Part shown: piece after piece, positions 15,931-24,731 of the stretch
How positions within the stretch are numbered: the first letter of the stretch is position 1
Layout of the letters: each line of letters opens with the position of its first letter
Assembly (NCBI GenBank): GCA_944388405.1
Contig: CALXIQ010000004.1
Location: forward strand, 1-64,000
DNA: 64,000 nt
Source of the DNA: an uncultured Ruminococcus sp.
GTDB taxonomy: Bacteria > Bacillota > Clostridia > Oscillospirales > Ruminococcaceae
Reading direction: 5' to 3'
Made by a program: the position numbers and the translations under genes
Notes under the pieces: model-generated
Databases searched by the model: none
What the model was told of the DNA's origin: nothing
What the model saw: only the letters and a program-made list of their open reading frames with translations

Positions 15931-17169
15931 TTACAGCTGTACTTCCGTTCCGCCCACTGGTCTTATGGAAAGCACATAGCATGAGCCTTCGCCGAATACC
16001 TTTTCCATTTCACCACGGAATTTTTCCAGCTTGTGAGAAGGCACAAACGCCTGAATTGTTCCTGCAAATCCGCCGCCGTGAACACGGAACGCCCCTTCGC
16101 CGTCAAGTATCTGCTCGGCTATGTAAAGAGCGGTGGAAAGTCCCTGCTCGTGGGGGGCGGAAGAAGCGTAAACGTTCTGGAGATACATAAAGGACGATCT
16201 GCCCGATTCCTTCACAAGCTGAAGAAACTTATCAAAGCTGCCGTCTTTAAGGGCAGAAGCTTCTTTTTCCACTCTTTCGTTGTCGTCCATGAAATGAAGG
16301 GAGCGGAGCAGGGCTCTGTCGCCGTATTTTTCACGTAAAACAGCAATATTGTCCATAATATCTGCTTTGGAAATCTCTCTGAGATAATCCTTGCCGAAGT
16401 GATTTGCAATCTGTTTCATTTCCGCAGGAACCGCCGCATATTCGGGAGTAAGGTCGGCGTGATTGCCCTTTGTATCCACAATACACAGGCTGTGACCGCT
16501 TTTTGCAAAGTCAAAGCCGATGGATTCTATAACGGGATTTTCAGGGTCGTTAAAGTCAATAGTAATAAAGCCGCCTACCGACGAAGCCATCTGATCCATA
16601 AGACCGGACGGCTTGCCAAAAAATGCGTTTTCGGCATACTGGGAAATCTGAGCCGTTTCAACGGCGGAAATTTCGTGATTATTGTAAAGCCCGTTGAGTA
16701 TTGCGCCGATAAGCACTTCAAAAGCGGCAGATGAGGAAAGCCCCGAGCCCTTGAGCACGTTTGATGTGGTATAGGCTCTGAAGCCGCCTATTTTGTAGCC
16801 TCTTTGGCAAAAGCCTGCGGCAACGCCCCTTATAAGAGCTGCCGAGGTGTTTTGTTCCTCCTTATGCACTTCAAGGTCGGATATATCCACCGTATCCATT
16901 GGGAAGCCCTCGGATTTCACTTTGATAACGCCGTCGTCTGTTGGTATTACGGCGGCGATAACGTCAAGAGAAACTCCAGCCGCAAGCACACGACCGTGGT
17001 TGTGGTCGGTGTGATTGCCGCCTACCTCAGTTCGTCCCGGAGCGGAAAAGAAGCGGCTGGGAGGAGCTTCAAACAGCTTTTCAAATTCGTGAGCAGCTTT
17101 AGCGTATCTTTCTTTCTGAAAAGCGATTTTGTCCTCAGTGTAAATTTTGTCAAGTGTATTAACGCTCAT
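15931..17169 (-). CDS. galK: Galactokinase
   Basis: This 412-residue GHMP kinase phosphorylates galactose at C1 with ATP, the entry step of the Leloir pathway. The N-terminal galactokinase signature is present but divergent: SAPGRTEVGGNHTDHNHG (about 42-59) against the usual GRxNLIGEHTDY. The ATP loop GSGLSSSAA lies at 141-149 and the third GHMP motif FRVHGGGFAGTIQAF near the C-terminus. Neither galT nor galE is nearby. It lies 24 bases downstream of the rodA-like gene and is probably co-transcribed. The divergent signature leaves room for a related sugar-1-kinase. Confidence 0.85.
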   Translation of the reverse strand: MSVNTLDKIYTEDKIAFQKERYAKAAHEFEKLFEAPPSRFFSAPGRTEVGGNHTDHNHGRVLAAGVSLDVIAAVIPTDDGVIKVKSEGFPMDTVDISDLEVHKEEQNTSAALIRGVAAGFCQRGYKIGGFRAYTTSNVLKGSGLSSSAAFEVLIGAILNGLYNNHEISAVETAQISQYAENAFFGKPSGLMDQMASSVGGFITIDFNDPENPVIESIGFDFAKSGHSLCIVDTKGNHADLTPEYAAVPAEMKQIANHFGKDYLREISKADIMDNIAVLREKYGDRALLRSLHFMDDNERVEKEASALKDGSFDKFLQLVKESGRSSFMYLQNVYASSAPHEQGLSTALYIAEQILDGEGAFRVHGGGFAGTIQAFVPSHKLEKFRGEMEKVFGEGSCYVLSIRPVGGTEVQL

Positions 17170-17193
17170 ATATTAACCTCCAAAAGAAAAATT

Positions 17194-18324
17194 TTAAACT
17201 GTTGATTTATCGCTGTTTTTTCCCGATTTCAGAGACGACTGCACAAGACCCATAGCGGCAAGCATTGTAAGCGCCGCAGTTCCTCCCGCAGAGAAAAACG
17301 GCAGCGGAACGCCTATAACAGGCATAAATCCCAGCACCATGCCTATATTTATAAATGTATGTGAAAAAATCAGCCCGAAAACTCCCGCACAGACCAGACT
17401 GCCCGGCTTGCTGCATTTTGAACTGTCTATAACAAGTCTGAGGCATATTGCAAACAGTATAAGTATTATTATTCCGCAGCCTATAAAGCCTACCGTCTGA
17501 CCGGCATATGAAAAGATAAAATCGTTTTGAGATTCGGAAACGTAAATAAATTCTTCGCTGTCGCCGGAAAAAAGACCTTTTCCGAAAAGACCTCCGCTTT
17601 GCAGCGCACGCTTTCCCTGCGACTGCTGATAGCCGGTGCCGAGAGGGTCAAGCTCAGGGTTGAAAAGCACCATAATGCGCTGCTTCTGATGGTCAAGCAA
17701 AAGCCAGTTCCACACCGCCCAGATTACAGCGGGGGAGAGTATTAGAGCAGAAAGTATATACTTCCAGCTGAGTCCTCCTGCAAACATCATTATCACGGCG
17801 ATAAGAATAAATATTACTCCCGTGCCCTGATCGCCCTGAAGATAAACCAAGACGACGGGTACGGCGGCATGACCCAAAAGCCCCAGTATCGTAAGGGGCT
17901 TGTTAAAATGCTCCTTAACATAAGTCATATGCACCGCAAAGGTTATTATAAAGCAAAGCTTAAGCACCTCCGCAGGCTGAACGGTCAAACCGAAAAGACT
18001 TATCCACGCCCTGTCGTCGGAAGATGCAGGTCCCGTTCCGAGTGGAGTAAAGGTCAGAAGCGTAAAAAGGATTCCGCCTGCGCCTATAAATTTCCAATGC
18101 TTTGTGATCTTATCTATGTCTATAATTGAAAGAGCAACCATAGCGGCAAATCCCAGTATTACCGCAATAATTTTTGTTATCCACAGCGATGAAGAAACGC
18201 CTGATGACACAGTCTGATAGGAATTTGTGTCAACAAGAGAAAAAGCCAGAACTATTCCGCCTGCGCAGGCAAGGACAACAAAAATTATCAGAATAAAATC
18301 CATATGCTTGATTTTATTATACAA
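17194..18324 (-). CDS. rodA: SEDS peptidoglycan glycosyltransferase (RodA/FtsW/SpoVE family)
   Basis: This 376-residue protein has about ten membrane spans. The SEDS signatures are present: AWISLFGLTVQPAEVLKLCFI in the first half, QGDQGTG (about 156-162, the region of the catalytic Asp), and VIGVPLPFFSAGGTAALT near the C-terminus. SEDS proteins polymerise glycan strands from lipid II with a partner transpeptidase. RodA serves elongation, FtsW division and SpoVE spore cortex; the short N-terminus and the LPFFSAGG form favour the RodA group. No partner PBP or mre genes are next to it. Confidence 0.85.
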   Translation of the reverse strand: MYNKIKHMDFILIIFVVLACAGGIVLAFSLVDTNSYQTVSSGVSSSLWITKIIAVILGFAAMVALSIIDIDKITKHWKFIGAGGILFTLLTFTPLGTGPASSDDRAWISLFGLTVQPAEVLKLCFIITFAVHMTYVKEHFNKPLTILGLLGHAAVPVVLVYLQGDQGTGVIFILIAVIMMFAGGLSWKYILSALILSPAVIWAVWNWLLLDHQKQRIMVLFNPELDPLGTGYQQSQGKRALQSGGLFGKGLFSGDSEEFIYVSESQNDFIFSYAGQTVGFIGCGIIILILFAICLRLVIDSSKCSKPGSLVCAGVFGLIFSHTFINIGMVLGFMPVIGVPLPFFSAGGTAALTMLAAMGLVQSSLKSGKNSDKSTV

Positions 18325-18492
18325 TATAAACGCCTCTCTTTCAATAATATTTTATTAATTCACCGCCTCACAGCCAAGGGCGAAAAACGTCATGGCGTGT
18401 TAATGAATATATTTATTATAGCATGAATAGTTGAAAAATAACAGAGTAAAGCATAAAAAATATCTGAAAGTCGGTTTTTTTGTGAAAAGCGA

Positions 18493-18521
18493 TTGATTTT
18501 TGTATATATTTATGGTATAAT
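18493..18521 (+). promoter_or_regulatory. Promoter of the iorA operon
   Basis: TTGATT (18493-18498), 17 bases, TATAAT (18516-18521). Confidence 0.8.
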
Positions 18522-18613
18522 TATTTTTATTGACAAGGATAGTTGTTGTTTTTTAACAAAGAAATCATGAAACGCAGGATTTTTATTCGGCGTTTTATTA
18601 CGAAAGGAAAGAT

Positions 18614-20347
18614 ATGTATATGAAAAAACTTATGCTTGGCAATGAAGCGTTTGCAAGGGGTCTGTATGAGGCAGGCTGTAAAATCGCTTCGTCATATCCC
18701 GGAACTCCGTCTACGGAAATAACCGAGGAGGTGGCTAAGTACGACGAAGTATATGCCGAATGGGCGCCTAACGAAAAGGTTGCAATGGAGGTAGCTCTTG
18801 GAGCGTCGATTGCAGGTGCAAGAAGCTTCTGCGGCATGAAGCACGTTGGTCTTAACGTGGCGGCAGACCCGCTGTATACCGCAGGATATACGGGAGTAAA
18901 TGCAGGCATGGTAATTGCCGTTGCCGACGACCCGGGAATGCATTCCTCTCAGAACGAGCAGGATTCCCGTCATCATGCTATAGCGTCTAAGGTAATGATG
19001 CTTGAGCCATCTGATTCGGCCGAATGCAAGGAATTTGCGAAGGCAGCTTTTGATCTGTCGGAGCAGTTTGACACTCCAGTTATCATCAGGCTTTCAACAA
19101 GAGTTTCCCATTCACAGTCGGCGGTTGAAATTCAGAAACGTGAGGAAAGAGAGCTGCTTCCTTATGAAAAGAATCCTCAGAAGTACGTTATGATGCCGGG
19201 AAACGCCATCAGACGTCACCCCGAGGTCGAGGAAAGACTTAGAAAGATTGCAGAGTATGCAGAAACTTCTCCCCTTAACAAGGTTGAGATAAACGATACA
19301 AAGATAGGCGTAATCACCAGCGGCGTTGCCTACCAGTACGCTAAAGAAGCGCTGGGAACAAAGGCTTCGTATCTTAAGCTGGGAATAGTAAATCCGCTGC
19401 CTGAAAAGATAATCAAAGACTTTGCGGCTCAGTGTGAAACGGTTTATGTAATAGAGGAGCTTGACGACGTGCTTGAAACTCATTGCAAAAAGATAGGTCT
19501 TGACGTTCACGGAAAGGATACCTTCAGCCTTATGGGCGAGATATCCCAGGCTATCGTAAGAGAAAAGATACTGGGAGAAAAGGCTGAGGAAATTCAGTTC
19601 CCTGAAAACGTGCCGGTTCGTCCACCGGTTATGTGCGCAGGCTGTCCTCACAGAGGTCTGTTCTACTGCCTTTCAAAGCTGGGCGTAATGGTGTCGGGAG
19701 ATATAGGCTGCTATACTCTGGGCGCTGCCGCTCCTCTGTGCGCAATGGATACTACTATCTGCATGGGCGCTTCTGTAAGCGGACTTCACGGATTTAACAA
19801 GGCAAGGGGAGAGGACGCCGAAAAGAAATCGGTTGCGGTTATCGGCGATTCCACCTTTATGCACAGCGGAATGACGGGACTTGTGAATATTGCTTACAAC
19901 GCCACAAATTCCACCGTAATCATTCTTGACAATTCCATCACCGGAATGACTGGCCATCAGCAGAATCCTACTACCGGTAAGAATCTGAAGGGCGACCCTG
20001 CCGCAGCGGTAAATCTGGTTGACCTTTGCCATGCTATCGGAATCAAGAGCGTAAGGGTAGTTGATCCTTATCATATGGCTGAAACAGAAGCGGTAATAAA
20101 GGAAGAGCTTGCCAAGGACGAGCCAAGCGTTATAATTTCAAGACGCCCCTGCGCGCTGCTTAAATATGTAAAGCATAATCCTCCTCTCAAGGTTAATGAG
20201 AATAAATGCGTAGGCTGCAAGCAGTGTCTGAAAATCGGCTGCCCGGCAATTTCGATACATAACGGCAAGTGCGTTATAGACCATACTCAGTGCGTAGGCT
20301 GCGGAATCTGCAAGGAAATGTGCAAGCTTAACGCCATTGAGGATTAA
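18614..20347 (+). CDS. iorA: Indolepyruvate ferredoxin oxidoreductase, alpha subunit
   Basis: This 577-residue thiamine-diphosphate enzyme oxidises aryl-2-oxoacids (indolepyruvate, phenylpyruvate, hydroxyphenylpyruvate) to aryl-acetyl-CoA, reducing ferredoxin. The N-terminal pyrimidine-binding domain begins LMLGNEAFARGLYEAG. MCAGCPHRG and the region GDIGCYTLG...GDSTFMHSGMTG...NSITGMTG belong to the TPP domain. Two 4Fe-4S clusters end the protein (CVGCKQCLKIGCP and CVGCGICKEMC). The start may be 18614 or the ATG at 18620; the AAAGGA site fits both. It opens a run with crcB, iorB, an HD protein, paaK and others. The reaction can run in reverse for amino-acid synthesis from arylacetates. Confidence 0.93.
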   Translation: MYMKKLMLGNEAFARGLYEAGCKIASSYPGTPSTEITEEVAKYDEVYAEWAPNEKVAMEVALGASIAGARSFCGMKHVGLNVAADPLYTAGYTGVNAGMVIAVADDPGMHSSQNEQDSRHHAIASKVMMLEPSDSAECKEFAKAAFDLSEQFDTPVIIRLSTRVSHSQSAVEIQKREERELLPYEKNPQKYVMMPGNAIRRHPEVEERLRKIAEYAETSPLNKVEINDTKIGVITSGVAYQYAKEALGTKASYLKLGIVNPLPEKIIKDFAAQCETVYVIEELDDVLETHCKKIGLDVHGKDTFSLMGEISQAIVREKILGEKAEEIQFPENVPVRPPVMCAGCPHRGLFYCLSKLGVMVSGDIGCYTLGAAAPLCAMDTTICMGASVSGLHGFNKARGEDAEKKSVAVIGDSTFMHSGMTGLVNIAYNATNSTVIILDNSITGMTGHQQNPTTGKNLKGDPAAAVNLVDLCHAIGIKSVRVVDPYHMAETEAVIKEELAKDEPSVIISRRPCALLKYVKHNPPLKVNENKCVGCKQCLKIGCPAISIHNGKCVIDHTQCVGCGICKEMCKLNAIED

Positions 20348-20435
20348 TAAGCAGGAAAATCCCATCCACAAAAGGCTTGTTCCGCAGGAAATTTGAAGGG
20401 AGGTAAATTTTCCACGATAGGAAAACGGCTGTAAA

Positions 20436-20813
20436 ATGAAACTTGCTTCAATTGCTGCGGTTGCCGCAGGAGGCGCTGTGGGAGCGGTGCTGAGATATAT
20501 GATAAGTCTGTTGCCCTTCCGAGGGGAATTTCCCACGGCGACCTTGATTGTAAATCTGCTGGGAGCTTTGGTTATCGGATTTATCGCAGGATTTAACGCT
20601 TCGGGAAAATACAACGCCACCGCTGTTACATTCTTCAAAACGGGAGTCTGCGGCGGATTTACCACTTTTTCAACTTTTTCGCTGGAGGCTTTCGGGCTTT
20701 TGGAAAAAGGCAGGACGGCTCTGGGCGTGGCGTATATTCTTCTGAGCGTGGCAGGCTGCCTGCTGGGAGTGTGGCTGGGAATAATGCTTGGTAAGCGGTT
20801 GACAGGTAATTAA
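20436..20813 (+). CDS. crcB: Fluoride ion channel CrcB/Fluc
   Basis: This 125-residue protein has four spans and functions as a dual-topology dimer exporting F-. The signatures GGAVGAVLRY (about 12-21), NLLGALVIGF and GFTTFSTFS with the polar-track residues are all present. Its position between iorA and iorB is odd, because the two subunits are normally adjacent. I looked for a fluoride riboswitch in the 88 bases upstream and do not see one, so it likely rides on the iorA transcript. The ribosome site is AGGAAAA about ten bases from the ATG. Confidence 0.93.
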   Translation: MKLASIAAVAAGGAVGAVLRYMISLLPFRGEFPTATLIVNLLGALVIGFIAGFNASGKYNATAVTFFKTGVCGGFTTFSTFSLEAFGLLEKGRTALGVAYILLSVAGCLLGVWLGIMLGKRLTGN

Positions 20814-20837
20814 ATTATTATACATGAGGTGTAGATA

Positions 20838-21413
20838 ATGGAAACTAAATCAATTATGATAGTGGGCGTAGGCGGACAGGGTTCGCTGCTTGCGTCAAGA
20901 ATTATAGGAAACGTGCTGCTTTCGCAGAATTACGACGTTAAGGTAAGCGAAGTACATGGAATGAGCCAGAGAGGCGGCTCGGTTGTTACATATGTAAAAT
21001 ACGGCGATGAGGTGTGCTCGCCTGTGGTAAATAAAGGGGAAGCTGATATTATAATCAGCTTTGAGCAGCTGGAAGCAGCAAGATGGCTGCCCTATCTGAA
21101 AAAGGGAGGACATCTTGTTACCTCCACTCAGCAGATTGACCCTATGCCGGTTATAACGGGAGTGGCTCAGTATCCGGAAAATATCATTGACAAAATCAAA
21201 GGACTGGGAGTTGACGTTATCGCCGTTGACGCTCTGGCTCTGGCGGAGCAGGCAGGAACCTCAAAGGCTTCAAATGTAGTGCTTATGGGTGTTGTTTCCC
21301 AAAAGATGGGCTTTGACGAAAGCGTATGGATGCAGGCGTTGGAGCAGTGTGTTCCGCCAAAATTCCTTGAGCTGAACAAAAAGGCGTTTGCTTTGGGCAG
21401 AGAGGTAAAATAA
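20838..21413 (+). CDS. iorB: Indolepyruvate ferredoxin oxidoreductase, beta subunit
   Basis: This 191-residue protein is the gamma-type 2-oxoacid oxidoreductase domain that pairs with IorA. The start MIVGVGGQGSLLASRIIG is the typical glycine-rich motif, and EVHGMSQRGGSVVTYVKYG the conserved interface with CoA. The protein is the usual beta-subunit size. The ATG follows GAGGTG. It is four bases ahead of the HD gene, so tightly coupled downstream, and separated from iorA by crcB. Confidence 0.93.
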   Translation: METKSIMIVGVGGQGSLLASRIIGNVLLSQNYDVKVSEVHGMSQRGGSVVTYVKYGDEVCSPVVNKGEADIIISFEQLEAARWLPYLKKGGHLVTSTQQIDPMPVITGVAQYPENIIDKIKGLGVDVIAVDALALAEQAGTSKASNVVLMGVVSQKMGFDESVWMQALEQCVPPKFLELNKKAFALGREVK

Positions 21414-21417
21414 ACAG

Positions 21418-21915
21418 ATGGACGAAATCACCAAACTGATTATAAAGATGACCGAATACTTCTGCGGCGACCCTAAGCGTATTCAGCATTTTATAAAGGT
21501 CTACACTTTTTCAAGAGTTATTGGCAGGGCTGAGGGGCTTGATGTCAAAACAATGTATTGCCTTGACACCACTGCCGTAGTTCACGATATCGGAATCAAG
21601 CCTGCTGAGGAAAAGTACGGCAAAGGCAACTGTGACGGCAGACTTCAGCAGGAGCTTGGTCCCGATCCTGCAAGAAAGCTGCTTACCGAGCTTGATTTTG
21701 ACAAGGATGTTATTGACAGAGTCTGCTTTCTTATCGCTCATCATCACACCTATACAGGCGTCGAGGGGCTTGACTGGCAGATACTTTTAGAGGCTGATTT
21801 TTTGGTGAACGCCTATGAGGATGGCCTTTCAAAGGAAAGCATTGAGAAATTCAGGGACAAGGTGTTTAAAACCGAAACGGGAACCCGTATGCTAAATAAA
21901 ATGTTTGGACTATAA
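21418..21915 (+). CDS. HD-domain phosphohydrolase
   Basis: This 165-residue single HD domain carries metal ligands H24 (IQHFIKVY), H56-D57 (VVHDIG), the triple H108-H110 (IAHHHTY) and D127 (LLEADFL). HD proteins hydrolyse nucleotides or phosphate esters; similar short ones are often annotated as phosphohydrolases without known substrate. It starts four bases after iorB and ends 28 bases before paaK, so it is embedded in the aryl-acid cluster. A link to CoA or nucleotide clean-up is possible but unproven. Confidence 0.82.
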   Translation: MDEITKLIIKMTEYFCGDPKRIQHFIKVYTFSRVIGRAEGLDVKTMYCLDTTAVVHDIGIKPAEEKYGKGNCDGRLQQELGPDPARKLLTELDFDKDVIDRVCFLIAHHHTYTGVEGLDWQILLEADFLVNAYEDGLSKESIEKFRDKVFKTETGTRMLNKMFGL

Positions 21916-21942
21916 TATACATACGACAGGAGGTGTGTTCCA

Positions 21943-23250
21943 ATGGGTAAATATTGGAACGAAGAAATTGAGTGCATGTCCCGCGAGGACATGAAAAAGC
22001 TGCAAAGTGAAAGACTTGTGGCTCAGGTAAGACACGTTTGGGACAATGTGCCTTACTACAGGAGACTTATGGAGGAAAAGGGCGTTACCCCCGACGATAT
22101 CAACGGAATTGAGGACCTGCACAAGCTGCCTTTTCTTACAAAGGCGGATTTGCGTGACGCTTATCCATACGGTCTGCTGGCAAAGCCCCTTGCCGACTGT
22201 GTAAGAATCCAGTCTACCAGCGGCACCACGGGAAAGAGAGTTGTGGCATTTTATACCCAGCACGACATTGATCTGTGGGACGACTGCTGCGCCAGAGCCA
22301 TCACCGCTGCAGGAGGCACAAGAGAAGATGTTTGTCAGGTTTGCTACGGCTACGGACTGTTTACCGGAGGTCCGGGACTTAACGGCGGTTCTCATAAGGT
22401 AGGCTGCCTTACCCTGCCTATGTCGTCGGGTAATACCGAAAGACAAATTCAGTTTATGAGGGATTTGGGTTCAACTATTTTGTGCTGCACTCCTTCATAT
22501 GCTGCATATATAGGCGAAACTCTCCATGATATGGGCTATGGTCCCGAGGATATAAAGCTTAAAGCAGGAATCTTTGGCGCCGAGCCTTGGACAGAGGAAA
22601 TGCGTCATGAGATAGAAAGACTGCTGGGCATAAAGGCTTACGATATTTACGGACTTACTGAGATAAGCGGCCCGGGCGTATCCTTCGAGTGCGAGGAGCA
22701 GACGGGTATGCATATCAACGAGGATCATTTCATTGCTGAGATAATCGATCCAAATACGGGAGAGGTGCTTCCGGAGGGTTCAAAGGGAGAGCTTGTGTTT
22801 ACAAGCATAACCAAAGAGGCCTTCCCTCTGCTTAGGTATAGAACCAGAGATATTTGCGTGCTTACAAGAAAAAAATGCTCCTGCGGCAGAACCCTGGTAA
22901 AGATGTCAAAACCTATGGGCAGAAGCGACGATATGCTTATTATCAAGGGCGTAAATGTGTTCCCGTCCCAGATCGAGTCGGTGCTGCTTAAGATGAGCAA
23001 GGCTACACCAAACTATCAGATTATAGTAGACCGTGTAAACAATACCGATACCTTTGAAATTAGAGTTGAGCTTTCTGACGACATGCTTTCAGATACAATC
23101 AAGTCAATTGAGGATTTGGAAAAGAAGATTGCGGCAGACATTCACTCAATTTTGGGAATCAGGGCTAAAATTAGACTGGTTGAGCCTAAATCAATACCGC
23201 GTTCAGAAGGCAAGGCGGTTAGAGTTATCGACAAGAGAAAGCTTGTATAG
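21943..23250 (+). CDS. paaK: Phenylacetate-CoA ligase
   Basis: This 435-residue adenylate-forming enzyme activates arylacetates to CoA thioesters with ATP. Motifs in order are QSTSGTTGKRVVAFYT (P-loop like, about 86-101), GIFGAEPWTEEM, YDIYGLTEISGPG, and the C-terminal hinge GRSDDMLIIKGVNVFPSQIE. In clusters with IorAB it is known to handle indoleacetate, phenylacetate or hydroxyphenylacetate. The ribosome site AGGAGGTG is strong. Together with IorAB it would connect arylacetate, aryl-acetyl-CoA and arylpyruvate in either direction. Confidence 0.92.
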   Translation: MGKYWNEEIECMSREDMKKLQSERLVAQVRHVWDNVPYYRRLMEEKGVTPDDINGIEDLHKLPFLTKADLRDAYPYGLLAKPLADCVRIQSTSGTTGKRVVAFYTQHDIDLWDDCCARAITAAGGTREDVCQVCYGYGLFTGGPGLNGGSHKVGCLTLPMSSGNTERQIQFMRDLGSTILCCTPSYAAYIGETLHDMGYGPEDIKLKAGIFGAEPWTEEMRHEIERLLGIKAYDIYGLTEISGPGVSFECEEQTGMHINEDHFIAEIIDPNTGEVLPEGSKGELVFTSITKEAFPLLRYRTRDICVLTRKKCSCGRTLVKMSKPMGRSDDMLIIKGVNVFPSQIESVLLKMSKATPNYQIIVDRVNNTDTFEIRVELSDDMLSDTIKSIEDLEKKIAADIHSILGIRAKIRLVEPKSIPRSEGKAVRVIDKRKLV

Positions 23251-23267
23251 TATGGGGAGGAGATTAT

Positions 23268-23777
23268 ATGAGTTGTCTGGGTATTTTGTTTGCCGTGCCG
23301 GAGGATGTGATAAGGCAGATAAAATTCCTTCCTGTAAGCGAACGACCAAGGTATATATCCGAGAAGCTGGAGGAGCTTTATCTGGAGGATTATCCCGAAA
23401 GAACGCTGGAGCTTGATACGGCGTGGGACGCTATACACCGCTCCCTCACCGACGGCACCCTTTGCTTTGACTGTGGGGAGTATCCTTTGGGCGGAGTGAT
23501 TTTAGGGGGCGAGCTGCTTTACTACGACGGCGAAAGGTACGACGACTATATAATCACTGCAAAAAATCCCGATGATGTGAAAAATATCTACACCCGACTT
23601 GCAAGCCTTACCAAAAAGCAGTTTCAAGCGGGATATGACAAAATAGATGAAACCTATCCTGACGAGCGTGGTAGTGAGGATTTTGAAAACGCATGGGAGT
23701 ATCTCCAGGATTCGGTCCCGTTTTTCAGACTTGCGGCGCAAAAAGGCTTGTGGGTGATGTTTACAGCCGAGGTGTAG
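23268..23777 (+). CDS. DUF1877 (YfbM-like) protein
   Basis: This 169-residue soluble protein starts MSCLGILFAVPEDVIRQI and contains LDTAWDAIHRSLTDG and LGGVILGGELLYY, the features of the YfbM/DUF1877 family, whose function is unknown. It sits 17 bases after paaK in the same direction, inside an otherwise metabolic cluster where the family has no known role. The ribosome site GGGGAGG is strong. Its presence may be chance insertion into the operon. Confidence 0.8.
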   Translation: MSCLGILFAVPEDVIRQIKFLPVSERPRYISEKLEELYLEDYPERTLELDTAWDAIHRSLTDGTLCFDCGEYPLGGVILGGELLYYDGERYDDYIITAKNPDDVKNIYTRLASLTKKQFQAGYDKIDETYPDERGSEDFENAWEYLQDSVPFFRLAAQKGLWVMFTAEV

Positions 23778-23822
23778 GATTGATATAATCGTCACAATAA
23801 TATAAAAAGGGAGGTTATTATT

Positions 23823-24257
23823 ATGACCGTAAAGCAATTATCAGTATTTGTAGAAAACAGACCGGGTAGAATGTCTGCAATGACAAGACTTCTGGGGGAC
23901 AACGGCATCAACATCAGAGCCATGAGCATTGCCGATACCAAGGATTTCGGAATTCTCCGTCTTATCGTAAACGACGCAGACAAGGCGTTGGAGGTGCTTA
24001 AGGAGGCAGGCTGTTCCGTTACCATAACAAATGTGCTTGCCATCAGAATAGCCGACAGACCCGGCGGACTTGCCGACGCTATGGATGTGCTTTACAAGGA
24101 CAATATAAGCGTTGAGTATATGTATGCGGCGTTTATCAACGAGCAGGACGAAACGGCATATCTTGTTCTCAGGGTGGACAGCAACGATAAGGCTATTACT
24201 GCCCTTAAAGAAGGCGGCTTCCATCTGCTGAGTCAGGATGAGCTGAGCAAAATCTGA
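23823..24257 (+). CDS. Tandem ACT-domain protein
   Basis: This 144-residue protein consists of two ACT domains. The first begins LSVFVENRPGRMSAMTRLL (about 5-23) and the second VLAIRIADRPGGLADAM (about 69-85), each with the ligand-binding Gly-rich turn. ACT pairs like this often accompany paaK/ior genes and are thought to sense amino acids, presumably aromatic ones. It has no catalytic domain. It is the last gene of the main run; an inverted repeat TTTTATGA/TCATAAAA follows at 24293-24324. Confidence 0.85.
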   Translation: MTVKQLSVFVENRPGRMSAMTRLLGDNGINIRAMSIADTKDFGILRLIVNDADKALEVLKEAGCSVTITNVLAIRIADRPGGLADAMDVLYKDNISVEYMYAAFINEQDETAYLVLRVDSNDKAITALKEGGFHLLSQDELSKI

Positions 24258-24327
24258 GCATCGCCGGAGGTAATCTGACAGAACGACGAAATTTTATGAA
24301 AAAAATGTGATATTCTCATAAAACCGC

Positions 24328-24355
24328 TTGCATTTTTTTTTAAATGTGATATTAT
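24328..24355 (+). promoter_or_regulatory. Probable promoter of the ferredoxin gene
   Basis: TTGCAT (24328-24333), 16 bases, TATTAT (24350-24355). The spacing is good and the sequence moderately close to consensus. Confidence 0.55.
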
Positions 24356-24405
24356 ATTATTATAGAACCCGACAAGGTTCTTAAAATATTGAGGAGGTAT
24401 ATATT

Positions 24406-24576
24406 ATGGCTTATAAGATTAGCGACGAATGCATCGGCTGCGGCGCTTGCGTTGACGCTTGCCCGGTAGGAGCTATTTCTATGGACGACGGAAAGGCAGT
24501 TATCGATGCCGATACCTGCATCGACTGCGGTTCATGCGCAGGTACATGCCCTGTTGACGCTCCTTCGGCTGACTAA
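24406..24576 (+). CDS. 2[4Fe-4S] ferredoxin
   Basis: This 56-residue protein has two complete cluster motifs, CIGCGACVDACP and CIDCGSCAGTCP, in the clostridial ferredoxin arrangement. It is too short for a standard length cut-off but has a strong GAGGAGG ribosome site, its own promoter and a terminator. It is the natural electron partner for IorAB just upstream and for other ferredoxin-dependent enzymes. Confidence 0.95.
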   Translation: MAYKISDECIGCGACVDACPVGAISMDDGKAVIDADTCIDCGSCAGTCPVDAPSAD

Positions 24577-24607
24577 TTACATAGAGTCGATTATAGCTTT
24601 GGGTAAT

Positions 24608-24642
24608 AAAAAAGTCCGTGCTTTTAAAGTGCGGGCTTTTTT
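24608..24642 (+). terminator. Ferredoxin terminator
   Basis: AAAAAAGTCCGTGC pairs with GTGCGGGCTTTTTT with G-T pairs. Confidence 0.85.
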
Positions 24643-24731
24643 CTTTATGTCTAAAACTGTGAGTAAAGGGAATGTTGTTGATTGGGCAAAATGACGGTAA
24701 AAAATCATCCTTAAAATGGAAATGTAGCTTT

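Noticed and set aside
20348..20435. Possible fluoride riboswitch ahead of crcB
   Set aside because: The conserved pseudoknot motifs are not found in the 88-base gap.
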